Assembly (NCBI RefSeq): GCF_026340305.1
Contig: NZ_JAPEPI010000003.1
Location: 248,001-312,000, forward strand
Direction: 5' to 3'
Origin: Streptomyces sp. NBC_01381
Lineage (GTDB): Bacteria; Actinomycetota; Actinomycetes; Streptomycetales; Streptomycetaceae
DNA: 64,000 nucleotides
Made by a program: the position numbers and the translations under genes. Below the pieces are notes generated by a model. The model was not told the origin of the DNA. It made no database searches and was given only the letters and a program-made list of their open reading frames with translations. This document shows, one piece after another, positions 16,171-23,450 of this stretch. Every line of letters begins with the position of its first letter. The stretch's first letter is position 1.

Positions 16171-16893
16171 ATGGGACCAAACCTTCAAAGCGGAGAGCAG
16201 CTCAGGCCGATCGACCTGGCACGCGGGCACGGTCTGTCCACGCAGGCCGTCAGGAACTACGAGGAGGCCGGCATCCTTCCGGCCGCAGGCCGCACGGCCC
16301 ACGGCTACCGCACCTATACCTCGCTGCACGCAAGGGCCCTGCGCGCGTTTCTCGCCCTGGTGTCCGGCCACGGCCACCAGACGGCGACGTCGATCATGCG
16401 GTCCGTGAACCGGGGCGCGGTCGATGAGGCGTTCCGCCTCATCGACGAGAGCCATGTCCAGCTCCTCGACGACCGGCGGACCCTCCAGGCCGTGGAGAGT
16501 GCCCTCCGCGGCCTGGCCCCGGGGAAGCCCACTGCCGCGTCCGGGCCTGCCGACAGGTTCATCGGGCCGCTGGCAAGGGAGCTCGGCATCCGGCCCGCGA
16601 CGCTGCGCAAGTGGGAGCGCGCAGGGCTGGTGCGTCCACGCCGCGACCCGAGCACCGGGTACCGCGTCTACGACGAGGCCGACGTGCGGGACGCCCGCCT
16701 TGCGCACCAGCTCAGGCGGGGCGGCTACCTCCTTGAGCAGATCGCCCCGCTGATCGCCCAGGTGCGGGCGGCCGGCGGTGTCGATCCGCTGGAGGCCGCA
16801 CTGCGCGACTGGCACGGCCGGCTGTCCGCCCGCGGGCGGGCGATGCTGACCGGGGCCGCCGAACTGGAGGCGTACCTCTGCGAACGCGCATGA
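16171..16893 (+). CDS. TioE-type regulator with two MerR-like HTH domains
   Basis: A 240-residue protein with two winged-helix MerR modules. The first is LRPIDLARGHGLSTQAVRNYEEAGILPAA near residues 10-38. The second is GPLARELGIRPATLRKWERAGLVRP near residues 132-157, followed by YRVYDEADVRDARLAHQL. TioE-family proteins have this duplication; ordinary MerR proteins have one copy and dimerise. ATG 16171 was chosen because it precedes the first HTH by about 10 residues. It is divergent from, and probably controls, the esterase gene. Confidence 0.85.
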   Translation: MGPNLQSGEQLRPIDLARGHGLSTQAVRNYEEAGILPAAGRTAHGYRTYTSLHARALRAFLALVSGHGHQTATSIMRSVNRGAVDEAFRLIDESHVQLLDDRRTLQAVESALRGLAPGKPTAASGPADRFIGPLARELGIRPATLRKWERAGLVRPRRDPSTGYRVYDEADVRDARLAHQLRRGGYLLEQIAPLIAQVRAAGGVDPLEAALRDWHGRLSARGRAMLTGAAELEAYLCERA

Positions 16894-17065
16894 GAATGCG
16901 GCTGTCAGCCGCGGGCCACGACCGCGGCGCCCATGTGCCGTCGCCGCCCCCGGGCCAGGACCGGGGAATCACGGGTCGGCCAGGTCAGTTGACCCTTGAG
17001 CGACGCTGATTCGGCATGCTGTAGCGGCGCTGCCGGCAGGGGCAACTTCGACAAGGAGAAGTTCG

Positions 17066-17734
17066 TTGAGCGGTCTTGATCCTCGGTTCATCACCTTCGA
17101 CATGTACGGGACCTTGACGGACTTCGCCATCGGGTCCGCCGCCAGGGAGGTGATCAAGGACGTGGCGTCGCCCGAGAAGCTGGACGCCTTTCTCCACCGG
17201 TTCAGCTGCTATCAACTCGATGAGGTGATGGGTGATTGGCGACCGTACGACGAGGTCGTTTCCCGAGCCTTCGAGCGGGCGTGCCGCAGCACCGGCGTCG
17301 AGTTCCGGCCGAGCGATCCCGCCAAGGTTTTCGCGGAGGTCCCGGAATGGGGGCCGCACCCCGACATCCCGGAGCCCCTCGCGAAGCTCGCCGAGCATTT
17401 CCCTCTCGTCATCATCTCCAACGCCGCGGACAGCCACGCCCATCAGAACGTCGCGAAGCTCGGCGCGCCGTTCCACGCGGTGTACACGGCGGAGATGGCA
17501 CAGGCCTACAAGCCGCGGCTGCGTGCTTTTGAGTTCATGTACGAACAGTTGGGCTGCCGGCCGGAGGAGACGATGCATGTGTCGTCCAGTCCGCGTTACG
17601 ACCTGCAGTCGGCAACAGACCTTGGTGTGAAAGACACGGTGTATCTGAACAGAGGGACCGAGCCGTCGGCGCCCTTCTACCACGGGTACGAGGTCACCTC
17701 CCTCGCCGGGGTCGTAGATCTTCTGGGCATCTGA
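17066..17734 (+). CDS. HAD-superfamily hydrolase, haloacid dehalogenase type II
   Basis: A 222-residue HAD enzyme. Motif I is FITFDMYGTLTDF with the nucleophilic Asp, motif II is VIISNAADSH, motif III is the Lys in AYKPRLRAFE, and motif IV includes SSSPRYDLQSATDLG. The Y-G-T after the nucleophile is characteristic of L-2-haloacid dehalogenases. The start is an unusual TTG at 17066, supported by AAGGAG 5-6 nt upstream. It hydrolyses C-halogen or phosphoester bonds; the substrate is unknown. No obvious operon partner. Confidence 0.87.
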   Translation: MSGLDPRFITFDMYGTLTDFAIGSAAREVIKDVASPEKLDAFLHRFSCYQLDEVMGDWRPYDEVVSRAFERACRSTGVEFRPSDPAKVFAEVPEWGPHPDIPEPLAKLAEHFPLVIISNAADSHAHQNVAKLGAPFHAVYTAEMAQAYKPRLRAFEFMYEQLGCRPEETMHVSSSPRYDLQSATDLGVKDTVYLNRGTEPSAPFYHGYEVTSLAGVVDLLGI

Positions 17735-17775
17735 ATTCCCCCGCGCTGCCCCTGTTGTGGGGAGAGACTGTGGGG

Positions 17776-18324
17776 ATGGAGTTCTTCTGTTACCACCGTG
17801 ACCGGCCCGGCTCCGGCGCGTTGCGCAGCGAGTTGCTGGAAGACCACTGGTCCTATATGGACGCGTACGCGAAGCAGTTGATCGCTCGCGGGCCGACGTT
17901 CGCCGACGACGGGGACACCCCCACCGGCAGCGTGCACATCGTCGACCTGCCAGACCCCGCCGCCGCCCGCGCGTTCGTTTTCGACGAGCCCAACTACCAG
18001 GCCGGCGCGTACCGGGACGTGTTGCTGCGCCGGTGGCGCAATGTGCTGGGGCGCACCATGTGGGACTTCCCCGGCGGCCGCACCGGTGGCGACCGGTATC
18101 TGGTGCTCGGCCTCGGCGCGGAGCCTGCCGCCGACGTCGCCGTGCCGCCCGACCGGGACGAGTTGATCGCGTACGGGCCGCTGTTGTCCGACGACGCCAC
18201 CACTTGGCTGGGGACGGCGGCGCTGGTCCGGGCCCCGGACCCGGAGACGGCACGCGCCGTCCTGAGCCGGGACGGCTACGCCGCCGTCGAGGTCCACGCC
18301 TGGGAGTTCGGCGGGCGGCGGTGA
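17776..18324 (+). CDS. YciI-like protein (duplicated YCII domain)
   Basis: A 182-residue protein with two YCII-like halves. The first begins MEFFCYHRDRPGSGALRSELLEDHWSYMDAYAKQLIARGP in short blocks and ends PNYQAGAYRDVLLRRW. The second has YGPLLSDDATTWLGTAALVRAPDPETARAVL and ends in a V-E-V-H-A-W-E-F strand. YciI domains have a dimeric alpha/beta fold with a conserved His-Asp pair and often catalyse or modulate dehalogenation-like reactions. ATG 17776 was preferred to an upstream ATG at 17755. Its place right after a dehalogenase-type HAD gene is suggestive. Confidence 0.75.
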   Translation: MEFFCYHRDRPGSGALRSELLEDHWSYMDAYAKQLIARGPTFADDGDTPTGSVHIVDLPDPAAARAFVFDEPNYQAGAYRDVLLRRWRNVLGRTMWDFPGGRTGGDRYLVLGLGAEPAADVAVPPDRDELIAYGPLLSDDATTWLGTAALVRAPDPETARAVLSRDGYAAVEVHAWEFGGRR

Positions 18325-18367
18325 CGAAGGGATGCGGGTCCGCCGCCACGGACCCGCCGCTCGGCGA

Positions 18368-19066
18368 ATGCGCTTGTCCGCTCTCGCGGCACCGCACTAC
18401 CGTGCCGATGTGGATCTCTTCTCACGCTCGTGGACAGCTCTGCGGACGGCGGTCGCCGACCTCTCTGACGCGGACTTCGCCCAGCCGTCCGGCTGTTCGG
18501 GCTGGCTCGTACGGGACCTGGTGTGCCATCTGGTCATCGACGCCCAGGACGTACTGATCACCCTGGTGACCCCGGCCGAAGGCGAACCGACCCGCAATGC
18601 GGTGACCTACTGGGACGTCGCCGACTCGCCGCCGACCGGCGACGACCCGCTCGACGCGCTGATCGTCCGTCTTGCCGCCGCGTACGGAGAGCCGTGGCTG
18701 CTCAAGTTCCACCTCGACGACGTCGGTTCCGCCGCGGGCCGCGCCGCCGAACTCGCCGCCCCTGCCCTGCGGGTGGCCACCCGCGACTTCGTCCTGACCA
18801 CGGGCGACTATCTGGCCGCGTACGTCCTGGAGTGGACGCTGCACCACCTCGACCTGGTCGCGCACCTCCCGGACGTGGCGGGACCGCCCGCCGAGGGGCT
18901 TGCCCGGTGCCGCGAGATGATCGAGGAGATCGCCGGTGCCTCGTTCCCCGCGTCGTTCTCCGACCAGGACGTACTGCTTGTCGGCACCGGACGGCGGGCC
19001 CCGAGCGAGGCGGAGAAGGCCGAGCTCGGTGCGCTGGCCGCGCAACTCCCGCTCGTCCTCGGGTGA
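18368..19066 (+). CDS. maleylpyruvate-isomerase-family mycothiol-dependent enzyme
   Basis: A 232-residue protein of the DinB-like mycothiol-dependent family. The N-terminal helix bundle begins YRADVDLFSRSWTALRTAVADLSDADFAQPSGCSGWLVRDLVCHLV in short blocks. The SGW-x-VRD-x-x-x-H motif carries the metal-binding His, and a second His pair is in EWTLHHLDLVAHLP. The family uses mycothiol as cofactor for isomerisation or thiol transfer and is specific to actinobacteria. The start is uncertain: ATG 18332, ATG 18368 and GTG 18410 are all in frame. A 10-bp repeat follows the stop. Confidence 0.82.
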   Translation: MRLSALAAPHYRADVDLFSRSWTALRTAVADLSDADFAQPSGCSGWLVRDLVCHLVIDAQDVLITLVTPAEGEPTRNAVTYWDVADSPPTGDDPLDALIVRLAAAYGEPWLLKFHLDDVGSAAGRAAELAAPALRVATRDFVLTTGDYLAAYVLEWTLHHLDLVAHLPDVAGPPAEGLARCREMIEEIAGASFPASFSDQDVLLVGTGRRAPSEAEKAELGALAAQLPLVLG

Positions 19067-19067
19067 T

Positions 19068-19117
19068 CGCCCCTCATCGCCCCTCATCGCCCCGCATCGC
19101 CCCGCATCGCCCCGCAT
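19068..19117. repeat. 10-bp tandem repeat, five copies
   Basis: Five perfect-length copies of CGCCCCKCAT run from one base after the mycothiol-enzyme stop to 22 bp before the next start (two with T and three with G at the variable position). It is a likely slippage tract, and its copy number may vary among strains. Confidence 0.92.
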
Positions 19118-19139
19118 CGTCACGTGACAGGAGACGCCG

Positions 19140-19487
19140 ATGTCCATCCGCCGGGTCATGCCCGACATCCGGTCAGAGGCCCTGGAAGAGAGCCGGGACT
19201 TCTACGGCCTCCTGGGGTTCGAGGAGGTCATGAACCTGGGCTGGGTGATGACGCTCGCGTCCCCCGACAACCCCACGGCGCAGGTCACCTTCATGGCGCG
19301 GGACAAGACCGCGCCGGTCGTGCCCGACATGAGCGTCGAGGTGGACGACGTGGACGCGGCCTACGCGGCGGTGCGAGCGAGCGGGGCGGAGATCGTGCAC
19401 CCGCTGCAGGACGAGGAGTGGGGGGTACGGCGGTTCTTCGTCCGCGACCCCAACGGCCGGGTGGTCAATGTCCTCGGCCACCGCTGA
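19140..19487 (+). CDS. VOC (glyoxalase/bleomycin-resistance fold) protein
   Basis: A 115-residue protein with two beta-alpha-beta-beta-beta units. It starts RRVMPDIRSEALEESRDFYG and contains LLGFEEVMNLGW, then VDDVDAAYAAVRASGAEIVH, and ends EEWGVRRFFVRDPNGRVVNV. The closing F-F-V-R-D-P-N-G is the hallmark of this family. ATG 19140 follows AGGAG. Members isomerise, dioxygenate or sequester small molecules; none can be chosen here. Confidence 0.88.
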   Translation: MSIRRVMPDIRSEALEESRDFYGLLGFEEVMNLGWVMTLASPDNPTAQVTFMARDKTAPVVPDMSVEVDDVDAAYAAVRASGAEIVHPLQDEEWGVRRFFVRDPNGRVVNVLGHR

Positions 19488-19585
19488 CCAGCCTCTGCCG
19501 CGACGGACGGTCCAGTGCGCACCGCTGATCGACTCGTCGGCGAAATTCCCTACCGTGCCGGCCGGAAAGGACGGAGACTCCCTTC

Positions 19586-20203
19586 ATGGCTGACATGGGG
19601 TTGTTCCAGAAGGCGGTCGCCGCGTGGGCGGCCGGTGGCCCCGGCGACCCCGCACGCGAGCTGGCCGCGCAACTGCCCGTCCGGGCGGTCGTCCTGCTGG
19701 AAGGGCCCAGTGATGCCGCGGCGGTCAGCGCGCTTGCCGTGCGCCGCGGCCGGAACCTGGCGGCCGAAGGAGTCTGCGTCCTGTCGATGGGCGGCGCGAT
19801 GAGCATCGCGCGCTTCGCCCAACTCCTCGGTCCGCCCGGCCTGGGCCTGCGCCTCACGGGCCTGTGCGACGAGGCGGAGCGTGGCTTCTACACCCGCGGC
19901 CTGGAGCGGGCCCGTGCGGCACAGGACGGGTTCTTCGTCTGCTCGGCCGATCTGGAGGACGAGCTCATCCGCGCCCTTGGCGTGGCACGGGTGAAGGAAC
20001 TCGTCCGGGCGGAGGGCGACTTGCGCGCCCTGGAGACCTTCCTGCGCCAGCCCGCCCAGCAGGGCCGCACCGCAGAGGGGCAACTGCGGCGCTTCCTCGG
20101 CACCAAGAAGGGGCGCAAGATCCACTACGGTCGCGTACTCGTCGAGGCCCTCGAACCCGACCGCGTACCCGCCCCGCTGGACGACCTGCTCACCAGCCTC
20201 TGA
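19586..20203 (+). CDS. stand-alone TOPRIM-domain protein (OLD-nuclease type)
   Basis: A 205-residue protein. The TOPRIM core is VRAVVLLEGPSDAAAVSALA (catalytic Glu in L-E-G-x-S-D) and GLCDEAERGFY, which supplies the second acidic pair (D-E). The strand VLSMGGAMSIARFA lies between them, as in OLD-family nucleases and topoisomerase/primase domains. There is no ATPase domain, whereas classic OLD proteins are ATPase-TOPRIM fusions. The C-terminal part (GTKKGRKIHYGRVLVEALE) is basic and may touch nucleic acid. Cellular role unknown. Confidence 0.8.
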   Translation: MADMGLFQKAVAAWAAGGPGDPARELAAQLPVRAVVLLEGPSDAAAVSALAVRRGRNLAAEGVCVLSMGGAMSIARFAQLLGPPGLGLRLTGLCDEAERGFYTRGLERARAAQDGFFVCSADLEDELIRALGVARVKELVRAEGDLRALETFLRQPAQQGRTAEGQLRRFLGTKKGRKIHYGRVLVEALEPDRVPAPLDDLLTSL

Positions 20204-20274
20204 TCGTTGCCCGGAGAAACGGATGGTCCGCTCGAGGGTCTGCTCGGTACGGTGATCCGGTGTGCGTCTACGCC

Positions 20275-20631
20275 ATGACCTACTACAAGCTGCACTACGC
20301 GTGCGTCTCATGCCGTGTCAGCTTCAAGCAGCATGCAGACCCTCAGCGGGAGCACCTGTGCCCGAACTGCGCCCGGCCCCTCGTCTGCGCCGGCCACGAC
20401 TTCGCTCCGCCTCCCAGGCGTGATACCCGCGGATGGTCGGTGGTCGCGGCGGTCCTGGGCGAAGGGCTGCGCTACGAAGGGCGATCGGTGTGCGGCTGCG
20501 GCAAGGAGCCCAAGTACCGCCCGCGGACGCGAGCCGAGCTACGGGAGCGTCGGCTCGTTGCCGCGAGGGACGGACTGCCGCTGTCCGAGACGTTGGCCCG
20601 CCCGGATCCTCTGACCCCGACGAACCGTTGA
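20275..20631 (+). CDS. small zinc-ribbon protein
   Basis: A 118-residue protein with a four-cysteine ribbon near the N-terminus (C-V-S-C at residues 10-13 and C-P-N-C at 29-32) and a second cluster C-G-C-G near residue 73. The C-terminal half is basic (RPRTRAELRERRLVAARDG). I chose ATG 20275; a GTG at 20260 is also in frame. It follows the TOPRIM gene by 71 bp on the same strand and could be co-transcribed. Ribbon proteins of this size usually bind nucleic acid or another protein; no specific function is visible. Confidence 0.65.
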   Translation: MTYYKLHYACVSCRVSFKQHADPQREHLCPNCARPLVCAGHDFAPPPRRDTRGWSVVAAVLGEGLRYEGRSVCGCGKEPKYRPRTRAELRERRLVAARDGLPLSETLARPDPLTPTNR

Positions 20632-20691
20632 CCCCGACGACCGGCCGCCCCCGACGACCCGCTGCCCCGACGACCGGGCCGGCCTCGCCGG

Positions 20692-20904
20692 CTATCTGCC
20701 CCCGGCCGACCCGTCAGGCAGTGCGGGGCGTGCGGCTGCCGGACCGGCCATCGGGGGAATCCCGCCGTGGCCGTTGACGGCTTGCGCCGCCTGGTGCAGC
20801 GTCTGTGCGGCCACCACGCGGGACTCCGTCAAGACGTCACCGAGTTCCCGAACCAGGTTCTCGTAGACCGGCAAATTATCGGTTCCTGCCGAGGTGGGTG
20901 TCAC
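20692..20904 (-). CDS. small hypothetical protein
   Basis: A 70-residue protein from GTG 20904 with AAGGG upstream. The central part (NLPVYENLVRELGDVLTESR and AAQTLHQAAQAVNGHG) is predicted helical and amphipathic; the tail is Ala/Pro-rich. It lies 47 bp downstream of the small membrane protein on the same strand, so the two are probably one transcript. I do not recognise the family. The clean codon bias and ribosome site argue that it is real. Confidence 0.5.
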   Translation of the reverse strand: MTPTSAGTDNLPVYENLVRELGDVLTESRVVAAQTLHQAAQAVNGHGGIPPMAGPAAARPALPDGSAGGR

Positions 20905-20951
20905 AGTGCTGCCCTTTCTTGATTTCTGTCGTACTTGAGATCTGCAAGCCG

Positions 20952-21308
20952 TCACGCCCGGCTGAGGCGCGCGGCGATCCCATGACCCACCAGTAGATAA
21001 ATGACGGCCGGCAGACCGTAATTGAGGAGAACCCGAAGGCCTTCTGTGTCCATCGTGAAAACATCCTGTGACCACCAGGCCAGCAAGTCGGCCGTCCCGT
21101 GCACGAATTCGACAAAGACGTTGGCCTCGTTGGCGTCGAGCAGGTAGAGCAGGACCCACAGACCGAGGAACACGGCGGCGATGTCAGCGGTGGTGTGGAC
21201 GGCGAGGGCCGTCCGCCGAGCAGTGCTCGGGTTCCGCTCCTGGCGCTGTGGAGGCTGCGGGGGCCGGCCGTAGCCGTGGGGCCCTGGCATCGGGTCGATA
21301 TTGCTCAC
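20952..21308 (-). CDS. small two-helix membrane protein
   Basis: A 118-residue protein from GTG 21308. A Pro/Gln/Arg-rich cytoplasmic-like N-terminus (residues 1-30) precedes a membrane segment at about 37-58 (TTADIAAVFLGLWVLLYLLD) and a second at about 92-112 (LLNYGLPAVIYLLVGHGIAA). The loop between them contains FVEFVHGTADLLAWWSQDVF. This arrangement resembles conserved actinobacterial hypotheticals without an assigned role. It appears to head a two-gene unit with the 70-residue protein. Confidence 0.7.
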   Translation of the reverse strand: MSNIDPMPGPHGYGRPPQPPQRQERNPSTARRTALAVHTTADIAAVFLGLWVLLYLLDANEANVFVEFVHGTADLLAWWSQDVFTMDTEGLRVLLNYGLPAVIYLLVGHGIAARLSRA

Positions 21309-21620
21309 GGGTGTCCAATCTGACGCGTCGCTTTACGGGACACGCACCGGCGTCGTGCGGGCCCGTGTACATCTGCGCCATATGGCCGCCGTCGCGTTAC
21401 ACGGGCAGCGGAACATCCCAAATATGGCCAGGTATTCGGCAACTTGCCCAAATGAAGGAGCGTGGGAATTCCCTTGCCGGCAGCCGGCCACCCTGGTGTG
21501 CATATTGTGTGTGGCAATAGTGGTACATCAAGTCGAGGCGCTTCACGCCCGGTTCATCTTCCGGGCGAACTGGCGGCCCGCCAGATTGAGCGGCACGTGG
21601 CGGGGTAGCCTCCCGCGGCT
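21309..21620. other. 312-bp intergenic region upstream of the sigma-factor gene
   Basis: No convincing gene is visible. The stretch is less G+C-rich than its surroundings around 21415-21535 (for example AAATATGGCC and TGCATATTGTGTGTGG). It must contain the divergent promoters of the membrane-protein and sigma genes. I could not assign -35/-10 boxes with confidence. Confidence 0.5.
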
Positions 21621-22238
21621 ATGCGCAAAGACCAGACCGATGGCGCGAAGTCCGACCGGGCAACGTTCGATGACGTCTTCTGCGGCCTGCTGCCCAGGCT
21701 CTATCGCAGGGCTGTGATGTTCTCCGGATCCCGGCAGCTCGCCGAGGACGCCGTGCACGAGGCCTATCTCAAGCTCGCCACCCGCCCCGAGCGGCTGCTC
21801 GCCCACCCCGAGCCCTACGCCTACGCGTTCTCGGCACTGATGAGTGCCGTGCGGGACGCGTACCGTCGAGAAAAACGGCAGGTGCTCATCGAGGACGTCG
21901 AGGCACACACCGGGGTGCGGACGCTCGAGAGCGGCGGCGCACACGGGGGCGCCTTCGTCGATGCCGCCTGGGACGGCGGTCTTGAGCGGCGGCAGGGCGA
22001 GTGGGAGGCGATGCGGCTGCTGAGCAGGCTCTCGCCGCGGCAGGCCGGCGTCGTCATCCTCGTCGACCTCGACGGCTACACCATCGACCAGGCCGCGAAG
22101 ATCATGAAGGTGCACCGGGGCACGGCGGCCCGCCACCGCGCCCGCGCGCTGGAGAGCCTGCGCGGCATGCTGGTCGAAGCGCCCGATCCGCGGACATCGC
22201 AGCCCGGGCGGCGACCCGAGGACGGGAGGGCGTCATGA
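21621..22238 (+). CDS. ECF-like sigma-70-family RNA polymerase sigma factor
   Basis: A 205-residue protein. Region 2 is FDDVFCGLLPRLYRRAVMF then RQLAEDAVHEAYLKLATRP (residues about 15-55). Region 4 is LSRLSPRQAGVVILVDLDGY then TIDQAAKIMKVHRGTAARHR (about 135-175). The spacing fits an extracytoplasmic-function sigma factor. The next gene starts inside its stop codon (ATGA), the usual arrangement for a sigma factor and its membrane-bound regulator. ATG 21621 was used. It probably directs transcription of envelope-related genes, and the two secreted-protein genes downstream are the first candidates. Confidence 0.87.
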   Translation: MRKDQTDGAKSDRATFDDVFCGLLPRLYRRAVMFSGSRQLAEDAVHEAYLKLATRPERLLAHPEPYAYAFSALMSAVRDAYRREKRQVLIEDVEAHTGVRTLESGGAHGGAFVDAAWDGGLERRQGEWEAMRLLSRLSPRQAGVVILVDLDGYTIDQAAKIMKVHRGTAARHRARALESLRGMLVEAPDPRTSQPGRRPEDGRAS

Positions 22239-22903
22239 ACTCAACTCCGGGCCCCCCGGGGCAGCTTCCCCCGGACGACACCGGGAGCGCCGGCTTCTCT
22301 GCCGATGACGCCGCGGTCGCCGTGCTGCGCGAGCGGTTGCGCGCCGCCGACGAGGCGATCGAGGTGCCCCACGGGCTGTGGGACCGTATCCGGGCCGACT
22401 CCCCCGCCGGGCGCCGACAGCGCAGGCCGTACCGCATCGCCGTACTCGGCACGCCGGGGCGACACCGTCCCCGCTTGACCCTCGTCGTCGCGGCGGCGCT
22501 GGTCGGCGCGATCGCCCTGGGGACGTGGTGGCTGGTGCGCCCTGGCGGGCAGGACCGGCCGGCACCGCCCGCAGGTACGCGGGGCGTGACGATAACGGTG
22601 CACAACGCGGAGTCCGCCTGCCGTGAACTGCGCACCCTGGAGTGCGCGTTGCGGGTCGCCAAGGATCCGTACGAGCGGTACGCCGCGCCCGGAAACCGCG
22701 CGGCCCGCGTCTGGCACGGCGACCGGCTCGAAGCACAGTGCGTGGTCACCGACGGCACGCTCGTCCAGGACGAGAAGGGCATCACGTCCACCCGGTGGTA
22801 CCTGGTGCGCACCGCGCTCGGCGTGGAGGGCTGGCTGCCCGGTGTGCGGACGCGCAACAGCGCGGAGGTGCCGGACTGCGCGCGGGGCGGCGACACCCAC
22901 TGA
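22235..22903 (+). CDS. one-pass membrane protein, putative regulator of the adjacent sigma factor
   Basis: A 222-residue protein: a cytoplasmic part (1-80) with a helix at 25-56, one membrane segment (81-102), and an exported domain (105-222). It lacks the HxxxCxxC zinc motif of classical ZAS anti-sigma factors, so its anti-sigma role is inferred only from the 4-bp overlap with the sigma gene. The exported domain has cysteines at 129, 137, 169 and 215. Its last 55 residues match the C-terminal modules of the two secreted proteins downstream: a Cys after a G-D/Q-x-x-E-like strand, a W-Y/W pair, G-W-L, and a terminal V-P-D-C. Confidence 0.78.
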   Translation: MNSTPGPPGQLPPDDTGSAGFSADDAAVAVLRERLRAADEAIEVPHGLWDRIRADSPAGRRQRRPYRIAVLGTPGRHRPRLTLVVAAALVGAIALGTWWLVRPGGQDRPAPPAGTRGVTITVHNAESACRELRTLECALRVAKDPYERYAAPGNRAARVWHGDRLEAQCVVTDGTLVQDEKGITSTRWYLVRTALGVEGWLPGVRTRNSAEVPDCARGGDTH

Positions 22904-22999
22904 CGCACATGTGACGCAGGTCACAGTGCGGGGTGTCATACGGGAAGCGGCCCCGCTCCGTGTAGCGCGTGAGAGCACGTACTACACGGGGAGAACGAC

Positions 23000-23401
23000 A
23001 TGAGCGTACGTACCTTTCTGACCAGGTCCGCGGCGGCCGTTGCGCTGACCGCGGGCAGCCTCGCCGTGACGGCGGGTACGGCATCCGCAGCCGAGCCGGC
23101 GCCGAACGCCGGTGCTGCTGCCGCCTTCACCGTCTGGGCGACCGACGTGAACGTCCGCGACAACCCGCAGTCGCCCGCGACCTGCGACGGCTTCCCCTCG
23201 CCGGGTAACTGCCCGACCGTGTCCGGCAAGTTGCAGCCCGGGCAGCAGTTCGAGGCCCGCTGCCAGCGCAAGGGCGAGACGGTGAGCGGCAACGACTGGT
23301 GGGTCTTCATCGAGCGGGGCGACTCGCGCGGCTGGATCGCCAGCTACTTCGTGGACACGCCCGACGACCAGCTGCCCGGCGTACCGATCTGCGGCGCCTG
23401 A
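23000..23401 (+). CDS. secreted SH3-like cysteine protein, copy 1
   Basis: A 133-residue protein with a signal peptide of about 30 residues (cleavage likely after ...TASA). The mature part starts like a bacterial SH3 domain (FTVWATDVNVRDNPQS). Cysteines lie at 62, 71, 88 and 131. The C-terminal module is FEARCQRKGETVSGNDWWVF, GWIASYFVD, LPGVPIC. The same module occurs in the membrane protein before it and the secreted protein after it. ATG 23000 follows GGGGAG. It probably binds cell wall or a protein ligand outside the cell; possible regulation by the upstream sigma factor is inference. Confidence 0.82.
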   Translation: MSVRTFLTRSAAAVALTAGSLAVTAGTASAAEPAPNAGAAAAFTVWATDVNVRDNPQSPATCDGFPSPGNCPTVSGKLQPGQQFEARCQRKGETVSGNDWWVFIERGDSRGWIASYFVDTPDDQLPGVPICGA

Positions 23402-23450
23402 CACCGACACGACCGAACCGACCAGCGAACCAATCAACGGGGAGACAGAC

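Noticed and set aside
7516..16969. A shared 14-mer CCAGGACCGGGGAA at 7516 and 16956 as a common regulatory site
   Set aside because: Both lie downstream of regulators in G/C-rich gaps without dyad symmetry, so chance is the simplest explanation.
22235..22903. Classical zinc-binding anti-sigma factor
   Set aside because: No HxxxCxxC motif in the cytoplasmic part; only position and topology support a regulatory role.
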